From NCBI GenBank assembly GCA_002285055.1, contig NQYJ01000003.1:62001-126000 (forward strand): 64,000 nucleotides of DNA, written 5' to 3'. Both the position numbers and the translations under genes were made by a program. This stretch comes from Candidatus Izimoplasma sp. ZiA1 (GTDB lineage: Bacteria; Bacillota_I; Bacilli_A; Izemoplasmatales; Izemoplasmataceae). The notes below the pieces were generated by a model. It searched no databases. It was not told the origin of the DNA and saw nothing but the letters and a program-made list of their open reading frames with translations. Shown here in pieces: positions 42,672 through 51,704 of the stretch. Numbering within the stretch: position 1 is the stretch's first letter; each line of letters starts with the position of its first letter.

Positions 42672-43001
42672 ATGGAAAGAAAGTCACGTAAACAATTTTT
42701 GTTAATAGTTGTAGAAATCATCTTGACATTAATCATCATGACAGTTGCATTCAGCTTAGCTCCAGGTATCCCTATACTAGCAGCAATACTTATTATAATC
42801 AATATTATTTATCTTATATTTGAAGCGTTTAGACACTTTATTCTCTTCTTCAAGCATGTTGGTAACAGCGAAAAAGATAAATTCGAAATCCTGTATTTTA
42901 TAAACATGTTAATCGCTATTTTTATTGGAATAATTTTTATCTTATTCTATTTATCAATTTTACTAGGCGTAATGATAATACTATTACCATTTTTAGGATA
43001 A
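42672..43001 (+). CDS. Unknown 109-residue membrane protein
   Basis: Not recognised. A charged N terminus (MERKSRKQF) precedes three or four hydrophobic helices separated by a loop HVGNSEKDKFE. Ribosome site AGGAGGTAG. Monocistronic, between two terminators. Confidence 0.8.
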   Translation: MERKSRKQFLLIVVEIILTLIIMTVAFSLAPGIPILAAILIIINIIYLIFEAFRHFILFFKHVGNSEKDKFEILYFINMLIAIFIGIIFILFYLSILLGVMIILLPFLG

Positions 43002-43002
43002 A

Positions 43003-43034
43003 AAAAAGCTTGTTCGTTAGAACAAGCTTTTTAT
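43003..43034. terminator. Bidirectional intrinsic terminator
   Basis: Stem AAAAAGCTTGTTC/GAACAAGCTTTTT with loop GTTA between converging genes. Confidence 0.88.
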
Positions 43035-43645
43035 CTATAAAATGCCTCTTTAAATAATTCCAAGTAATGATCCATTTCAGTACGAAGTTCATTAAGAGCC
43101 TCATCATTTATGATTTGGTATTTTTTTCTCCATTCAGAGCTTGATTGCTCAAGTGTCCAGGCTATTACTTTTAAACATCTAGTTATATTTATACTATCTT
43201 TAAATAAATAGTAATCAATATTTTCAAATAATCTTTTGAATGCCTTTTTACTTTCATCATCTGCTATAATTTCACAAGCAAGTAAAATTTCATCGTCTTT
43301 GACTTCTTTCACTTGATCAAAAAACTTAACAAATAAATCATGTTCTTCATAAGATTGAATTTTTGATAATGCGCTTGTTTTTACTCTGTTAAGAACATCT
43401 CTGTCTTTTAAGTTTACTCTTTCAAAAAGCTCTTTTGTAATTTCATTCATTGCGTATTGATATAAATATATAAATAATTGTTTCTTACTACCAAAATAAT
43501 GGAATAAAAGTCCCTTTGAAACTTCAGCAGATTTAACAATTGTGTTCGTACTACCTTTTTTATACCCTTTTTCCGCAAATTCGACTAAAGCTGCATCTAA
43601 AATTCTGTTTTTTCTTAAGTCTTCTGAATGTATAAATTCACTCAT
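43031..43645 (-). CDS. TetR-family transcriptional regulator
   Basis: 204 residues. Helix-turn-helix in the first 50: RILDAALVEFAEKGYKKGSTNTIVK, then SKGLLFHYFGSKKQLF, matching TetR. The C-terminal ligand domain is not assignable. Start follows GAAAGGGTGAAAAT. It lies downstream of, and on the same strand as, a large FtsX-type permease but has its own promoter. Confidence 0.92.
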   Translation of the reverse strand: MSEFIHSEDLRKNRILDAALVEFAEKGYKKGSTNTIVKSAEVSKGLLFHYFGSKKQLFIYLYQYAMNEITKELFERVNLKDRDVLNRVKTSALSKIQSYEEHDLFVKFFDQVKEVKDDEILLACEIIADDESKKAFKRLFENIDYYLFKDSINITRCLKVIAWTLEQSSSEWRKKYQIINDEALNELRTEMDHYLELFKEAFYR

Positions 43646-43663
43646 ATTTTCACCCTTTCAATT

Positions 43664-43724
43664 TTGTCTAGTGGTTGTCTATTGGTCAATTACTATAATA
43701 TCACTTTTAGAGATTATTTGTCAA
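43664..43724 (-). promoter_or_regulatory. tetR promoter with direct repeats
   Basis: On the minus strand: -35 TTGACA (43724-43719), 18-base spacer, -10 TATTAT (43700-43695). Between promoter and gene, plus-strand TTGTCTA occurs at 43664-43670 and 43675-43681, 11 bases apart. A direct repeat is less usual for TetR binding than an inverted one, but placement just after the start site suits an operator. Confidence 0.6.
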
Positions 43725-43740
43725 TGACTACTATTAATGT

Positions 43741-46104
43741 TTAGGTCACATTCTTTTTAATTATGGATGATATTGAGACTTTATTAAAATATCTATTAAT
43801 TATTGCTATACAAAGAATAAATACACTTTGAAGGACAAAGTAATTAAATAATGTTTTGTATATATTTATATTGAGCACAAGTTTATAACCTATTTGTCTC
43901 ATAATTATTTCAATTAGTAAGTCAATCATAAAAAGACTAAGGGGAATAGCGATGATATATGTCAAAATAAATATGACTAATATTACTAAAACATATTTTT
44001 TAAATATCTCAAAATTATTATATCCTACAGATTTTAGTATTGCGATATTAATTTCATTTTCGATTAAATATAGGTAAATGATGATAAACAACACAAAAAT
44101 ACTTAATATTGCTGATAAATATAAGATGTAATTAATGATTACACTAGAAATTTGCAGCAAGTTTTTTAGTTGTGAAATGGATTGGTTATAGTTTAGAACA
44201 CTTCTAATATCATCATCTTGATAGTTTGTTACTTGTGTATATGTACCATTATAGTATGTACTATCAAGGTTAAATGATTGATTAACTTTTGTAATTGAGG
44301 TATATATATTAGACTCAATGAGTTCGTTACTGATTCCAACAACATAATCTACATACTGTAGGTCTCCGATTTTATATGTTATTTTATCACCGATATTGAT
44401 GTCATATAAACTACTTAAATATTCACTAATTATTGCTCCATCATTTAATAAAAGGTTTTTTGAATAATCATTATCTATAAGAACTTTATATCTACTTGTA
44501 GGATTTATACCATAAAGAGAAGTTCTAATATCTTTTTTGTAGTCGTTGATTTCAATAATTATAGTGTTAACTTTTGTAAAAGGTTCACTTTCAGAGTTTA
44601 AAGGGTCGTTCTTCATTATGTTAAAAATAACCATATTCTCATAGTTGTTACCGATTTTTGTGTAATTTACGAAATCAGTAAACATATTATTTGCATTGAT
44701 GCTAAAAATTGTCATAGTTGAAACAATTAACAAGATAATAAAAGAAGTTATGATTGTTTTTAATGGAGTATATTTAAATAGTTTTATTCTTAAAACTGGT
44801 GGTTTTTTAATATGAGTTTTTAATGATTGTCTAATGAAAACATAGCTACTAAAATTTATAAAAATAATTGGGATGATTGTAGTAATAAAAAATATATTAA
44901 ATGAGAATTTAAATTCGGATTTAGGATAAAAGTATCTAGCTGAATAAATATCGAAAAACTCATTCGATGCAATAATTCCAGCTAAGTAACCTATGAAAAC
45001 AAAAAGGCTAATGAGTAATGGAAAAACCATAAGCATTTTACAAAGCTCTTTTTTGGAGTAACCTAGCTTGTGCAAGGTAGTTGTATCAATTTTGTTATCC
45101 TCCACATGTTTTTTGAGAAAAATCAAAATTACTAATGAAATAAACAAAATAAACATGGTTAAGAAAATATCAGCGAAAATCTCAGCGTTTTGGGTTTCTT
45201 CTAAAACAGAAACAATTCTATAGTTAAGTTCTCTTGGTACAATAATCGAAATTAATTGTAAGTTTTTTCCAAGATAACTAAGATCAGAACTAAGAATATC
45301 TTCATAACCAAAATTATCAAAGATTTCACTTATATTACCTTTAACCGAGTATTTAATAAACGGATCTTGATTAAGGTTTTTTACTGTTTCCTTAGTTGTA
45401 TATACAATTGTTTGTTTGCTTTGATCAAGAGTAACACTAGAGAAAGTTAACATTGGTAAGATAAAATCAGGGGCGTAAATGTATCCTTTGATCGTGTAAA
45501 TTGTATTATTTATCGTAATTGTGTCATCAAGGCTTAAATTATTGTTTAAGGCATAAGCTTCAAATATAGCTATCTCATTTTCGTTTACTGGTAAACTTCC
45601 ATCTACTAAGTACGGAATGTTAATTACCTCATTCATTGATAAAAACTTAAATAAACGATCACTTGTTTCAATATTTACAATATAACTTTTTTCAATATCA
45701 TAATTAAACTGTTGGTTAAAATTATTAACAACATGATCCATCATTTCTTCATATAAATCTTGATTTTCATAAAGTAGTTCAGAAATCACAGTATTTATTT
45801 CATTAACCTCAACAGGGTCTTCGAAATTCACAAAACTACATTCTAAAAGAATGTTTAAATCAATACATAAGTTCAATTGTTGATTACTGTTTAAAAATTT
45901 TATATCGAAATTCTTCATTCCAAAATAGAAATCCTCAACATTTTGAGTTTCAACATAGTCCTGATAATTTCGTTTTAGTTGAGTAACACTAGTTTTTGTA
46001 ATGGTATATGTCATTGAAACTAATGAAATAATAAAAACCAAACTAAAAAAGAAAAGTTTGTTGTATTTTATTTTTTTAAATTGGTCTTTATATAAAAGTT
46101 TCAT
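43741..46104 (-). CDS. FtsX-type ABC transporter permease
   Basis: 787 residues from ATG 46104 behind GAGGTG; an earlier in-frame GTG (46113) is part of that ribosome site. Topology: one N-terminal helix, an external domain of about 270 residues, a first FtsX block (about 310-435, with KLGYSKKELCKML), a helix, a second external domain, and a second FtsX block near the C terminus (about 660-775, with KSVGYNNFEIFKKY). This is the MacB/LolE-like large permease plan. No ATPase gene lies within several kilobases. Possible TetR target. Confidence 0.85.
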   Translation of the reverse strand: MKLLYKDQFKKIKYNKLFFFSLVFIISLVSMTYTITKTSVTQLKRNYQDYVETQNVEDFYFGMKNFDIKFLNSNQQLNLCIDLNILLECSFVNFEDPVEVNEINTVISELLYENQDLYEEMMDHVVNNFNQQFNYDIEKSYIVNIETSDRLFKFLSMNEVINIPYLVDGSLPVNENEIAIFEAYALNNNLSLDDTITINNTIYTIKGYIYAPDFILPMLTFSSVTLDQSKQTIVYTTKETVKNLNQDPFIKYSVKGNISEIFDNFGYEDILSSDLSYLGKNLQLISIIVPRELNYRIVSVLEETQNAEIFADIFLTMFILFISLVILIFLKKHVEDNKIDTTTLHKLGYSKKELCKMLMVFPLLISLFVFIGYLAGIIASNEFFDIYSARYFYPKSEFKFSFNIFFITTIIPIIFINFSSYVFIRQSLKTHIKKPPVLRIKLFKYTPLKTIITSFIILLIVSTMTIFSINANNMFTDFVNYTKIGNNYENMVIFNIMKNDPLNSESEPFTKVNTIIIEINDYKKDIRTSLYGINPTSRYKVLIDNDYSKNLLLNDGAIISEYLSSLYDINIGDKITYKIGDLQYVDYVVGISNELIESNIYTSITKVNQSFNLDSTYYNGTYTQVTNYQDDDIRSVLNYNQSISQLKNLLQISSVIINYILYLSAILSIFVLFIIIYLYLIENEINIAILKSVGYNNFEIFKKYVLVILVIFILTYIIAIPLSLFMIDLLIEIIMRQIGYKLVLNINIYKTLFNYFVLQSVFILCIAIINRYFNKVSISSIIKKNVT

Positions 46105-46123
46105 AGTTTTCACCTCAATTTAT

Positions 46124-46152
46124 ATTATACTACATTACCAATCTATTCTAAA
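46124..46152 (-). promoter_or_regulatory. Promoter of the FtsX-type permease gene
   Basis: On the minus strand: -35 TTTAGA (46152-46147), 17-base spacer, -10 TATAAT (46129-46124). Confidence 0.6.
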
Positions 46153-46297
46153 TAAGATATGAATCTGTAATAATAGTTTGAAAAACAAATGAATATTTAG
46201 ACATATTATATTTAGTGAGGTGTATAATTCATACTATATCCATATTTTTTTGGTAAAATAAGGTGTGATTATATAAAATAAAGGAGAGTGAAAAGAA

Positions 46298-48472
46298 ATG
46301 AAAAAAATACTATCATTATTATTACTTGCCATATTTACATTCACTTTATCAGCATGTAATTTACTAAATAAAGATCCTGAAGATACAAGAACACCTCAAG
46401 AAATACTAGCTGATACAGTTGTAGATACTTGGGATGGCGATGTTACACACTTAAGTACAATGATGAATTTGATTTCTGAATCAGGTTCAATGGAAGTCGT
46501 TACTGAAGTCATAATGGATATGACTAGTGATGGTGAAAACCAAGCTATGAGTATAAAAATGACTGACAAAATAGTTGAAACTGAAACTTCAACTATGATG
46601 TATAGATTACAAGAGACAACTTTTGATGGATTAACATTAGATTTAGAAATGATTTATCATTACACAGATACTGGTGTATATGTGTATGTTAATATTGATT
46701 CAATTAAAGAGTTTATCGAAGCAAATGGTGATTTGCCAACTGAGTTGGTTGATGCATTTGATGCATTTGGTATTACTGAAGATTGGATTAAGCTTAGTTT
46801 TGATGATAACTTAAATGATATCGTTAAAATGGAATTACTTAATAATTTTTTAAAGGATGCTTTACTTCATATGAATGGTCCGGATTTCTTTGACAGTATT
46901 AGAGATGAAATTATTCTTGAGCTGGGACTTGATCCTTTAACTGTAGGACTTGATCTTGATGAGATGGTTAACGCTCTTGCAGATGAAGATTTTGAAACTT
47001 TTAAAGGATTAATCGATGATACTGATTTTGCGCAAATTATTGATGCAATTGATATTAATGTTTTAGCGCCTGGTATGGTTGAACAACTATCAATTGATAG
47101 TGTAGAATTAACGTCTAGAGGTTTAGATGTTCCTACTACATCAACTTCAATAACAACTAATGGATTACTAGGATATTTAGAAACAGCAACTCAAACTGAT
47201 AAAGATATTCTTGTTCAGTATTACATAGTTGAAGGAATTATTAATCAACCAGATTTCGAGACTATTCCTGGATTTGACTTTGCTGCTTTTGTAGAAGCAT
47301 TACTGGCTGTCGATATTGATCAATTAGAACTTGAAACAATGATTGATATTGAGTCTTTGTATAATGCTATTTATGCAGGTCAGGATGCATTTAATTTATA
47401 TGTAACTAATTTAGCAATCACAGATCCTATACAAGCAAGTTTGCTTACTCCTTTTAGTGAAACAGTATTATTCTTAGAGGATTATAAGTATATTGCTGAC
47501 GACGTTGTATATGCATTTGAAAATTTATCAGTGTTTGATAAATATTTTGATATGACTACATACATTGATATGGGAGCAAGTACGGTTGAATTAGTAAAAA
47601 ATGAAGATTTAACTATCCAAACTAATATGACAATGGGTAATGACATGTATGATGATTTATTTGATGATTTATTATTAGATATTTACAACTACCTTGATGG
47701 TTTTGACTCATTTGAATTACCTTATGTAGAAAATATTAGTTGTCCTGTTGGAGAAGTATGTGAACCATTCGAAGACTACCAAATGATTAAAGATAATCTA
47801 GGGTTATTAGCTGACATTGGGATGATGGCATTATACGACCCTTCTAATTTAAATGAAATGCATATGGAAATCGATTTGGCTCCATTAATGAATAGTATGG
47901 CTCAGATTGATGCTGATATGAACTCAGAAGATCTAGAATATAGCGTTCCAACATTTAATACAGTTAAAATTATCCAAGATTACAAAAAAGATATTGCGAT
48001 CACAACACCGGCAACATTTGTTGATATGAATCCAGTATTTGATAAATTAGGAAAACTAATGTTATTAGGTGAAATTAGAAGTATGTTAGATGATGTTGCT
48101 TATTATTATACAATTAATCCTCTTGAGTTCCCTGTTGCACAAGCAGTTATGCCTTTTACTGATTTTGATGATAATTATATGGTATCTATTAACGAAGTGT
48201 TTGATAAAGAAATGTCAACATTCACAATTGGTGGAACATTATTAGCACCAACATATACTTTAAATCTTTACTGGATTGATGGAACTTCTGTGTTTACAGA
48301 ACCCGTTTCATTAACTACATTAGACTTAGTATTTGATAGTGGTATTCCAACTAAAACAGTATTAGATAGTTTGTTAGCTAAAATTGACACTGATAACTTC
48401 TACTTATCAAAATTGTTATTAGTAATGATGATGCAAGAAGAAGACAATTATGATGGTGGGTATTACAATTAA
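46298..48472 (+). CDS. Unknown 724-residue acidic lipoprotein
   Basis: Not recognised. Signal peptide with lipobox LSAC (Cys about residue 20). The mature protein is acidic and rich in Asp, Met, Leu and Thr, with strand-rich stretches near both ends and a helical middle. A single Cys pair, CPVGEVC, lies in the second half. N-terminal LSTMMNLISESGSMEVVTEV recalls lipoproteins of the LolA/LppX-like fold, but this is only an impression. Ribosome site AAAGGAGAG. Monocistronic and divergent from the FtsX permease. Confidence 0.75.
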   Translation: MKKILSLLLLAIFTFTLSACNLLNKDPEDTRTPQEILADTVVDTWDGDVTHLSTMMNLISESGSMEVVTEVIMDMTSDGENQAMSIKMTDKIVETETSTMMYRLQETTFDGLTLDLEMIYHYTDTGVYVYVNIDSIKEFIEANGDLPTELVDAFDAFGITEDWIKLSFDDNLNDIVKMELLNNFLKDALLHMNGPDFFDSIRDEIILELGLDPLTVGLDLDEMVNALADEDFETFKGLIDDTDFAQIIDAIDINVLAPGMVEQLSIDSVELTSRGLDVPTTSTSITTNGLLGYLETATQTDKDILVQYYIVEGIINQPDFETIPGFDFAAFVEALLAVDIDQLELETMIDIESLYNAIYAGQDAFNLYVTNLAITDPIQASLLTPFSETVLFLEDYKYIADDVVYAFENLSVFDKYFDMTTYIDMGASTVELVKNEDLTIQTNMTMGNDMYDDLFDDLLLDIYNYLDGFDSFELPYVENISCPVGEVCEPFEDYQMIKDNLGLLADIGMMALYDPSNLNEMHMEIDLAPLMNSMAQIDADMNSEDLEYSVPTFNTVKIIQDYKKDIAITTPATFVDMNPVFDKLGKLMLLGEIRSMLDDVAYYYTINPLEFPVAQAVMPFTDFDDNYMVSINEVFDKEMSTFTIGGTLLAPTYTLNLYWIDGTSVFTEPVSLTTLDLVFDSGIPTKTVLDSLLAKIDTDNFYLSKLLLVMMMQEEDNYDGGYYN

Positions 48473-48492
48473 TGCATCGCAAGTTATATAGT

Positions 48493-48526
48493 AAAAAGAG
48501 AGTTAATTTAACTCTCTTTTTTTTAT
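48493..48526 (+). terminator. Intrinsic terminator after the 724-residue lipoprotein gene
   Basis: Stem AAAAGAGAGTT/AACTCTCTTTT around a small A/T loop, followed by T residues. Confidence 0.85.
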
Positions 48527-48543
48527 AAATGACATCATCTTAG

Positions 48544-48572
48544 TTGCAATACATTTTTTTATATGTTATATT
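48544..48572 (+). promoter_or_regulatory. Consensus promoter of a small RNA
   Basis: -35 TTGCAA (48544-48549), 17-base spacer, -10 TATATT (48567-48572), with no open reading frame and no ribosome site downstream. Confidence 0.75.
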
Positions 48573-48576
48573 TAAG

Positions 48577-48716
48577 GTGCGACATAGTCGCATTACTTAT
48601 CCCTTACATAGCATGGTGAATAATTTTATATTATTCACACATCCCCTTCCTTAATCCGCCGAGAGGCGGATTTTCCCTTATAAAAAGAGCCCTCTTAAGC
48701 TGAGGGCTTTTGTTTT
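48577..48716 (+). ncRNA. Candidate structured small RNA with C-rich linkers
   Basis: About 140 nt from its own promoter to a terminator. Hairpins: TGCGAC-ATA-GTCGCA (48578-48592); GTGAATAAT-TTTAT-ATTATTCAC (48616-48638); AATCCGCC-GAGA-GGCGGATT (48653-48672, GNRA loop). The unpaired linkers carry ATCCCTT, ATCCCCTTCC and TTCCCTT, complementary to AAGGG/GGAAGGGG-type sequences such as ribosome binding sites. No tRNA, 6S, SRP or tmRNA signature is seen. A base-pairing regulator is likely. Confidence 0.65.
48684..48716. terminator. Bidirectional terminator of the small RNA and the YwaF-like gene
   Basis: Stem AGAGCCCTC/GAGGGCTTT (one G-T) with a 7-base loop; T-rich on the right and A-rich on the left. 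The minus-strand stop codon is in the loop. Confidence 0.85.
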
Positions 48717-49402
48717 GTAAAAAAGTACAATAGATTCATTGAAAAAAATACAGTGAAGTACCAAATTACTATATAAACTATAAAATTTGGAAAAAATGTG
48801 GAAACATTATCAGGTATTTCATTTATAAACCAATAATTTGTATTAAAAATAAAGTTGAACACATATATAGGTATTGTAACTAAGACTACAACTGAGTAAA
48901 CACTTATTAGATCTTTATAAGTTACTCTATACTCATATCCAGCATAATAGTATAGTGGTACAACTATTAACATAGAATGAACTAACCAAAAATGGTAATA
49001 TCTAAAATTATAGTAGGTATATCCAAGTGTTGTTGGTAAAAAAAGTGCGAGGATTCCTCCTAGAGTTCCAAAAAAGAAAACAAACTTAAATATTTTTTTA
49101 TCATTTGTAGCAAGTATATAAATACTCATAAATAATGCAAAACTACAAATATTTAGTGGCACACTAAAGCGTGGATATGTCCAATTGTGAATATGGTAGC
49201 TTAGTTCTAGAAAAACAAGAACAACTATAAATCCGATTCTGTATGCTTTTTCATGTACACTAGTATGCACCATTTTTGCAAATTTTAGAGTTAAATAAAT
49301 TGTTAAAACGGCAGTAGCTGCATATATTAGATGATGAATACTAAACATTGTAGCAGCTAAATTTATATTTTTATCATGACCAAAAAATCTTGCGAAAGTC
49401 AT
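48695..49402 (-). CDS. YwaF-like integral membrane protein, second copy
   Basis: 235 residues from ATG 49402, behind AAGGGGTGATTTTT; the in-frame GTG at 49411 is inside that site. About seven helices, with WTYPRFSVPLNICSFALFM in the third, the family's polar motif (PLNIC here, PFHLC in the copy at 4713-5447). The two are distant paralogues. Function unknown. Confidence 0.72.
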   Translation of the reverse strand: MTFARFFGHDKNINLAATMFSIHHLIYAATAVLTIYLTLKFAKMVHTSVHEKAYRIGFIVVLVFLELSYHIHNWTYPRFSVPLNICSFALFMSIYILATNDKKIFKFVFFFGTLGGILALFLPTTLGYTYYNFRYYHFWLVHSMLIVVPLYYYAGYEYRVTYKDLISVYSVVVLVTIPIYVFNFIFNTNYWFINEIPDNVSTFFPNFIVYIVIWYFTVFFSMNLLYFFTKQKPSA

Positions 49403-49518
49403 AAAAATCACCCCTTGATTATATATTATAACACATTCATATAAGTTTTAATTGATAACCAGTTAAATATGTTATAATTATTAATGAAGAGAATATCAAA
49501 TAGAGGGAGGATACTAAA

Positions 49519-49740
49519 ATGTTAAGTAAAAAAAATCTATCAGTAATTGATTGGTTAGTAATTTATGTTTTATTAATTATACCGTTTGTAAATGTTGTTT
49601 TTATTTTGTACGCATTACTTTCATCAAAAACAAATGCCACATTTAAAAATATGATTATTGCTTATATCTTAATAGCAGTAATAGGCATTGTTTTATGGTT
49701 CGGAGTTTTTGCAGCTGCATTTGCTTCAACTTTTAATTAA
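49519..49740 (+). CDS. Small two-helix membrane protein A
   Basis: 73 residues, two hydrophobic helices. Pattern NLSVIDWLVIYVLLIIPFVN, then a polar turn SKTNATFKN, then the second helix. Paralogous to the 74-residue protein 201 bases downstream. Ribosome site GAGGGAGGAT. Function unknown. Confidence 0.82.
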   Translation: MLSKKNLSVIDWLVIYVLLIIPFVNVVFILYALLSSKTNATFKNMIIAYILIAVIGIVLWFGVFAAAFASTFN

Positions 49741-49760
49741 ACCGTAAATGCGGTTTTTTT
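49739..49760 (+). terminator. Intrinsic terminator after small membrane protein A
   Basis: Stem AACCG/CGGTT with loop TAAATG and T7 run; overlaps the stop. Confidence 0.75.
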
Positions 49761-49941
49761 AATGTAAAAAACTGAAATAATTATAGTTTATTTTACATTA
49801 CTATCACCATGTATTACTAAGTAATTACCTAAAATCTTTTCTTTAAACTGTTAAAGTGTTATAATAAATAAATAGATATTCACAATTTAGTCATATCTAA
49901 ATGTTTAACATATTATATAATTACATTAGAGGTGAGAAAAA

Positions 49942-50166
49942 ATGTTTAGAAGCAACAGAGTTAGTACACTAGAGTGGATGATTTTAATTGTTTTAATGGC
50001 AATTCCTGTAGTTAACATTATCGCATGGGTTATCTTGTTTTTTGGTGTTAGAACAAGCGGGACAATTCGCAATTTTTTAATGGCAATTTTGGTTTTTATT
50101 ATTTTATCATTTATATTCGGTATCTTTACCGGGATTTTAGATAAAGTATTTAATTTTATATTTTAG
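49942..50166 (+). CDS. Small two-helix membrane protein B
   Basis: 74 residues with two helices. RVSTLEWMILIVLMAIPVVN, then a polar turn RTSGTIRN, aligns with protein A (S...W......L..IP.VN, then T..T..N). It begins the polysaccharide operon, 12 bases before the Wzz-like gene, which suggests an accessory role in the same membrane complex. Ribosome site GAGGTGAG. Confidence 0.82.
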   Translation: MFRSNRVSTLEWMILIVLMAIPVVNIIAWVILFFGVRTSGTIRNFLMAILVFIILSFIFGIFTGILDKVFNFIF

Positions 50167-50178
50167 GAGGGCAACCAC

Positions 50179-51504
50179 ATGGAAGAAAGAGAAATTAGTT
50201 TAAAGGATTTATTTGATGTTGTATGGAAGGGTAAATTTTTAATTATCGTAATCAGTGCTGCTTTCTTATTAGTAGCATTTACAGCTAGTATTGTTTATGA
50301 TAATAGGTCAAGTCAAATTACTACTGTAGTCACAATGCAATGGAGTGGAATTAGTGCTGGAGAGTATCCTGATGGTACACGTTTTGAGTATACCGAAGCA
50401 ATAGAACCATATATTATTACAGACGCTATTGCTGAAACAGAACTAGAAGGAATAAATGCGGGAGATGTTAGAAGTAACTTAGTCTTAGATCCTATAGTTC
50501 CAAATGACGTTTCTACATTAATTCAACAAGCAATTCAAAACGGTGAGCAAATGAGTTATTATGCAACAGACTACCGTTTGACTTTAAATAATGGCGGTTT
50601 AAACATATCAGTAAATGAAGGTCGCGATTTGTTGAACAATATTCTTGAACAATTCAGATATGATTTTGAAAAGAAATATATTAATCAAAGAATAATACTA
50701 GACTATACTAATGCAGACTTTGATAGCTATGACTATATTGAAGCATACGAGATACTAGATCAACAAACAAAACTTGTTGATGGAATTATGAATTTGAGAG
50801 TTTCTGAGGACCCTGGATTTGTTGGACAAATTTCTGGTGATCGCGGGATTGGATTTAATGATATTTTAGTTCAAACTTCTTTACTAAGAAGTTTAGAATT
50901 AAATCAAATAATATCACGTACTAATACCTATATGTTAACTAAAGATGTTGATTACCTAGTAACTAAGTATACTTATGATGTAGAAATTAAACAATTAGAG
51001 TTAGATAAGCATGAAGCTAAAGAAACTGATATTCAAGCTCTACTTGATTCGCCTGTATCTCAAGAAACAACTATTATACTACCAAATATTGATAATGAGT
51101 TTAAAATCATTACATACTATCAAACTTTATTAGATGAAATGGTAAGTGTACAATCAAGCATTGCTGAGCTTCAACAAGACATAAACTATTTACAAATGCA
51201 AATTGACAGATTAAAAGGTGAGGATTTAGATTTTAATGTAACTTTACAACAACAACAAGATGAGGAAGTAATAGTTGCAGCTGCAATAAATTCTGCTAAT
51301 GATAAGTTAGATAATATAGTTAGTGATGCAAATGAACTACTTGTTCAATATAATGACTATATTACTAGTAGTATTATTAAACCACTTATGGCTCCTGAGT
51401 ATCAATCTAACGTTAATGTTGTGTTGTATAGTGCTATCGGCTTAATCGCAGGTGCTGGTTTGTCTGTAGTTATTGTTTTATTTAAACATGACTGGGAAAA
51501 ATAA
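50179..51504 (+). CDS. Wzz/polysaccharide co-polymerase-like membrane protein
   Basis: 441 residues: short cytoplasmic start (EISLKDLFDVVWKGKF), helix 1 (about 17-37), an external domain of about 380 residues that contains a coiled coil (ELQQDINYLQMQIDRLK), and helix 2 near the C terminus (VNVVLYSAIGLIAGAGLSVV). This is the Wzz/CapA plan that sets polysaccharide chain length. It has no tyrosine-kinase domain. Next gene, after a terminator, is a PglF-like dehydratase. Confidence 0.85.
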   Translation: MEEREISLKDLFDVVWKGKFLIIVISAAFLLVAFTASIVYDNRSSQITTVVTMQWSGISAGEYPDGTRFEYTEAIEPYIITDAIAETELEGINAGDVRSNLVLDPIVPNDVSTLIQQAIQNGEQMSYYATDYRLTLNNGGLNISVNEGRDLLNNILEQFRYDFEKKYINQRIILDYTNADFDSYDYIEAYEILDQQTKLVDGIMNLRVSEDPGFVGQISGDRGIGFNDILVQTSLLRSLELNQIISRTNTYMLTKDVDYLVTKYTYDVEIKQLELDKHEAKETDIQALLDSPVSQETTIILPNIDNEFKIITYYQTLLDEMVSVQSSIAELQQDINYLQMQIDRLKGEDLDFNVTLQQQQDEEVIVAAAINSANDKLDNIVSDANELLVQYNDYITSSIIKPLMAPEYQSNVNVVLYSAIGLIAGAGLSVVIVLFKHDWEK

Positions 51505-51507
51505 AAA

Positions 51508-51540
51508 ATAAAATGGTTAGAATATCTAACCATTTTTTAT
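51508..51540 (+). terminator. Intrinsic terminator after the Wzz-like gene
   Basis: Stem AAATGGTTAGA/TCTAACCATTT with loop ATA and T tail. Confidence 0.86.
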
Positions 51541-51704
51541 TGTTGTGTAAAGATGACTTATTTCCTCTTGAAATTCATTAAAAATTCATATAAATACCCT
51601 TATATTAGTATATAATTTATGGTATAATAAATAAGTTAAAAACTAAAGGTAAATATATCTTCTAAATTAATTGAAAATCATATATAAGCAAGGGTGACTA
51701 ATCT

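Noticed and set aside
48577-48716. CsrA-binding type RNA read from the opposite strand (GGA motifs)
   Set aside because: The reverse complement does carry several GGA motifs, but the consensus promoter and terminator order support the plus strand, and a minus-strand gene's terminator lies at its start.
48577-48716. Known housekeeping RNA (6S, SRP, tmRNA, RNase P)
   Set aside because: No long closing stem of 6S, no SRP tetraloop domain, no tag-peptide frame, and far too short for RNase P.
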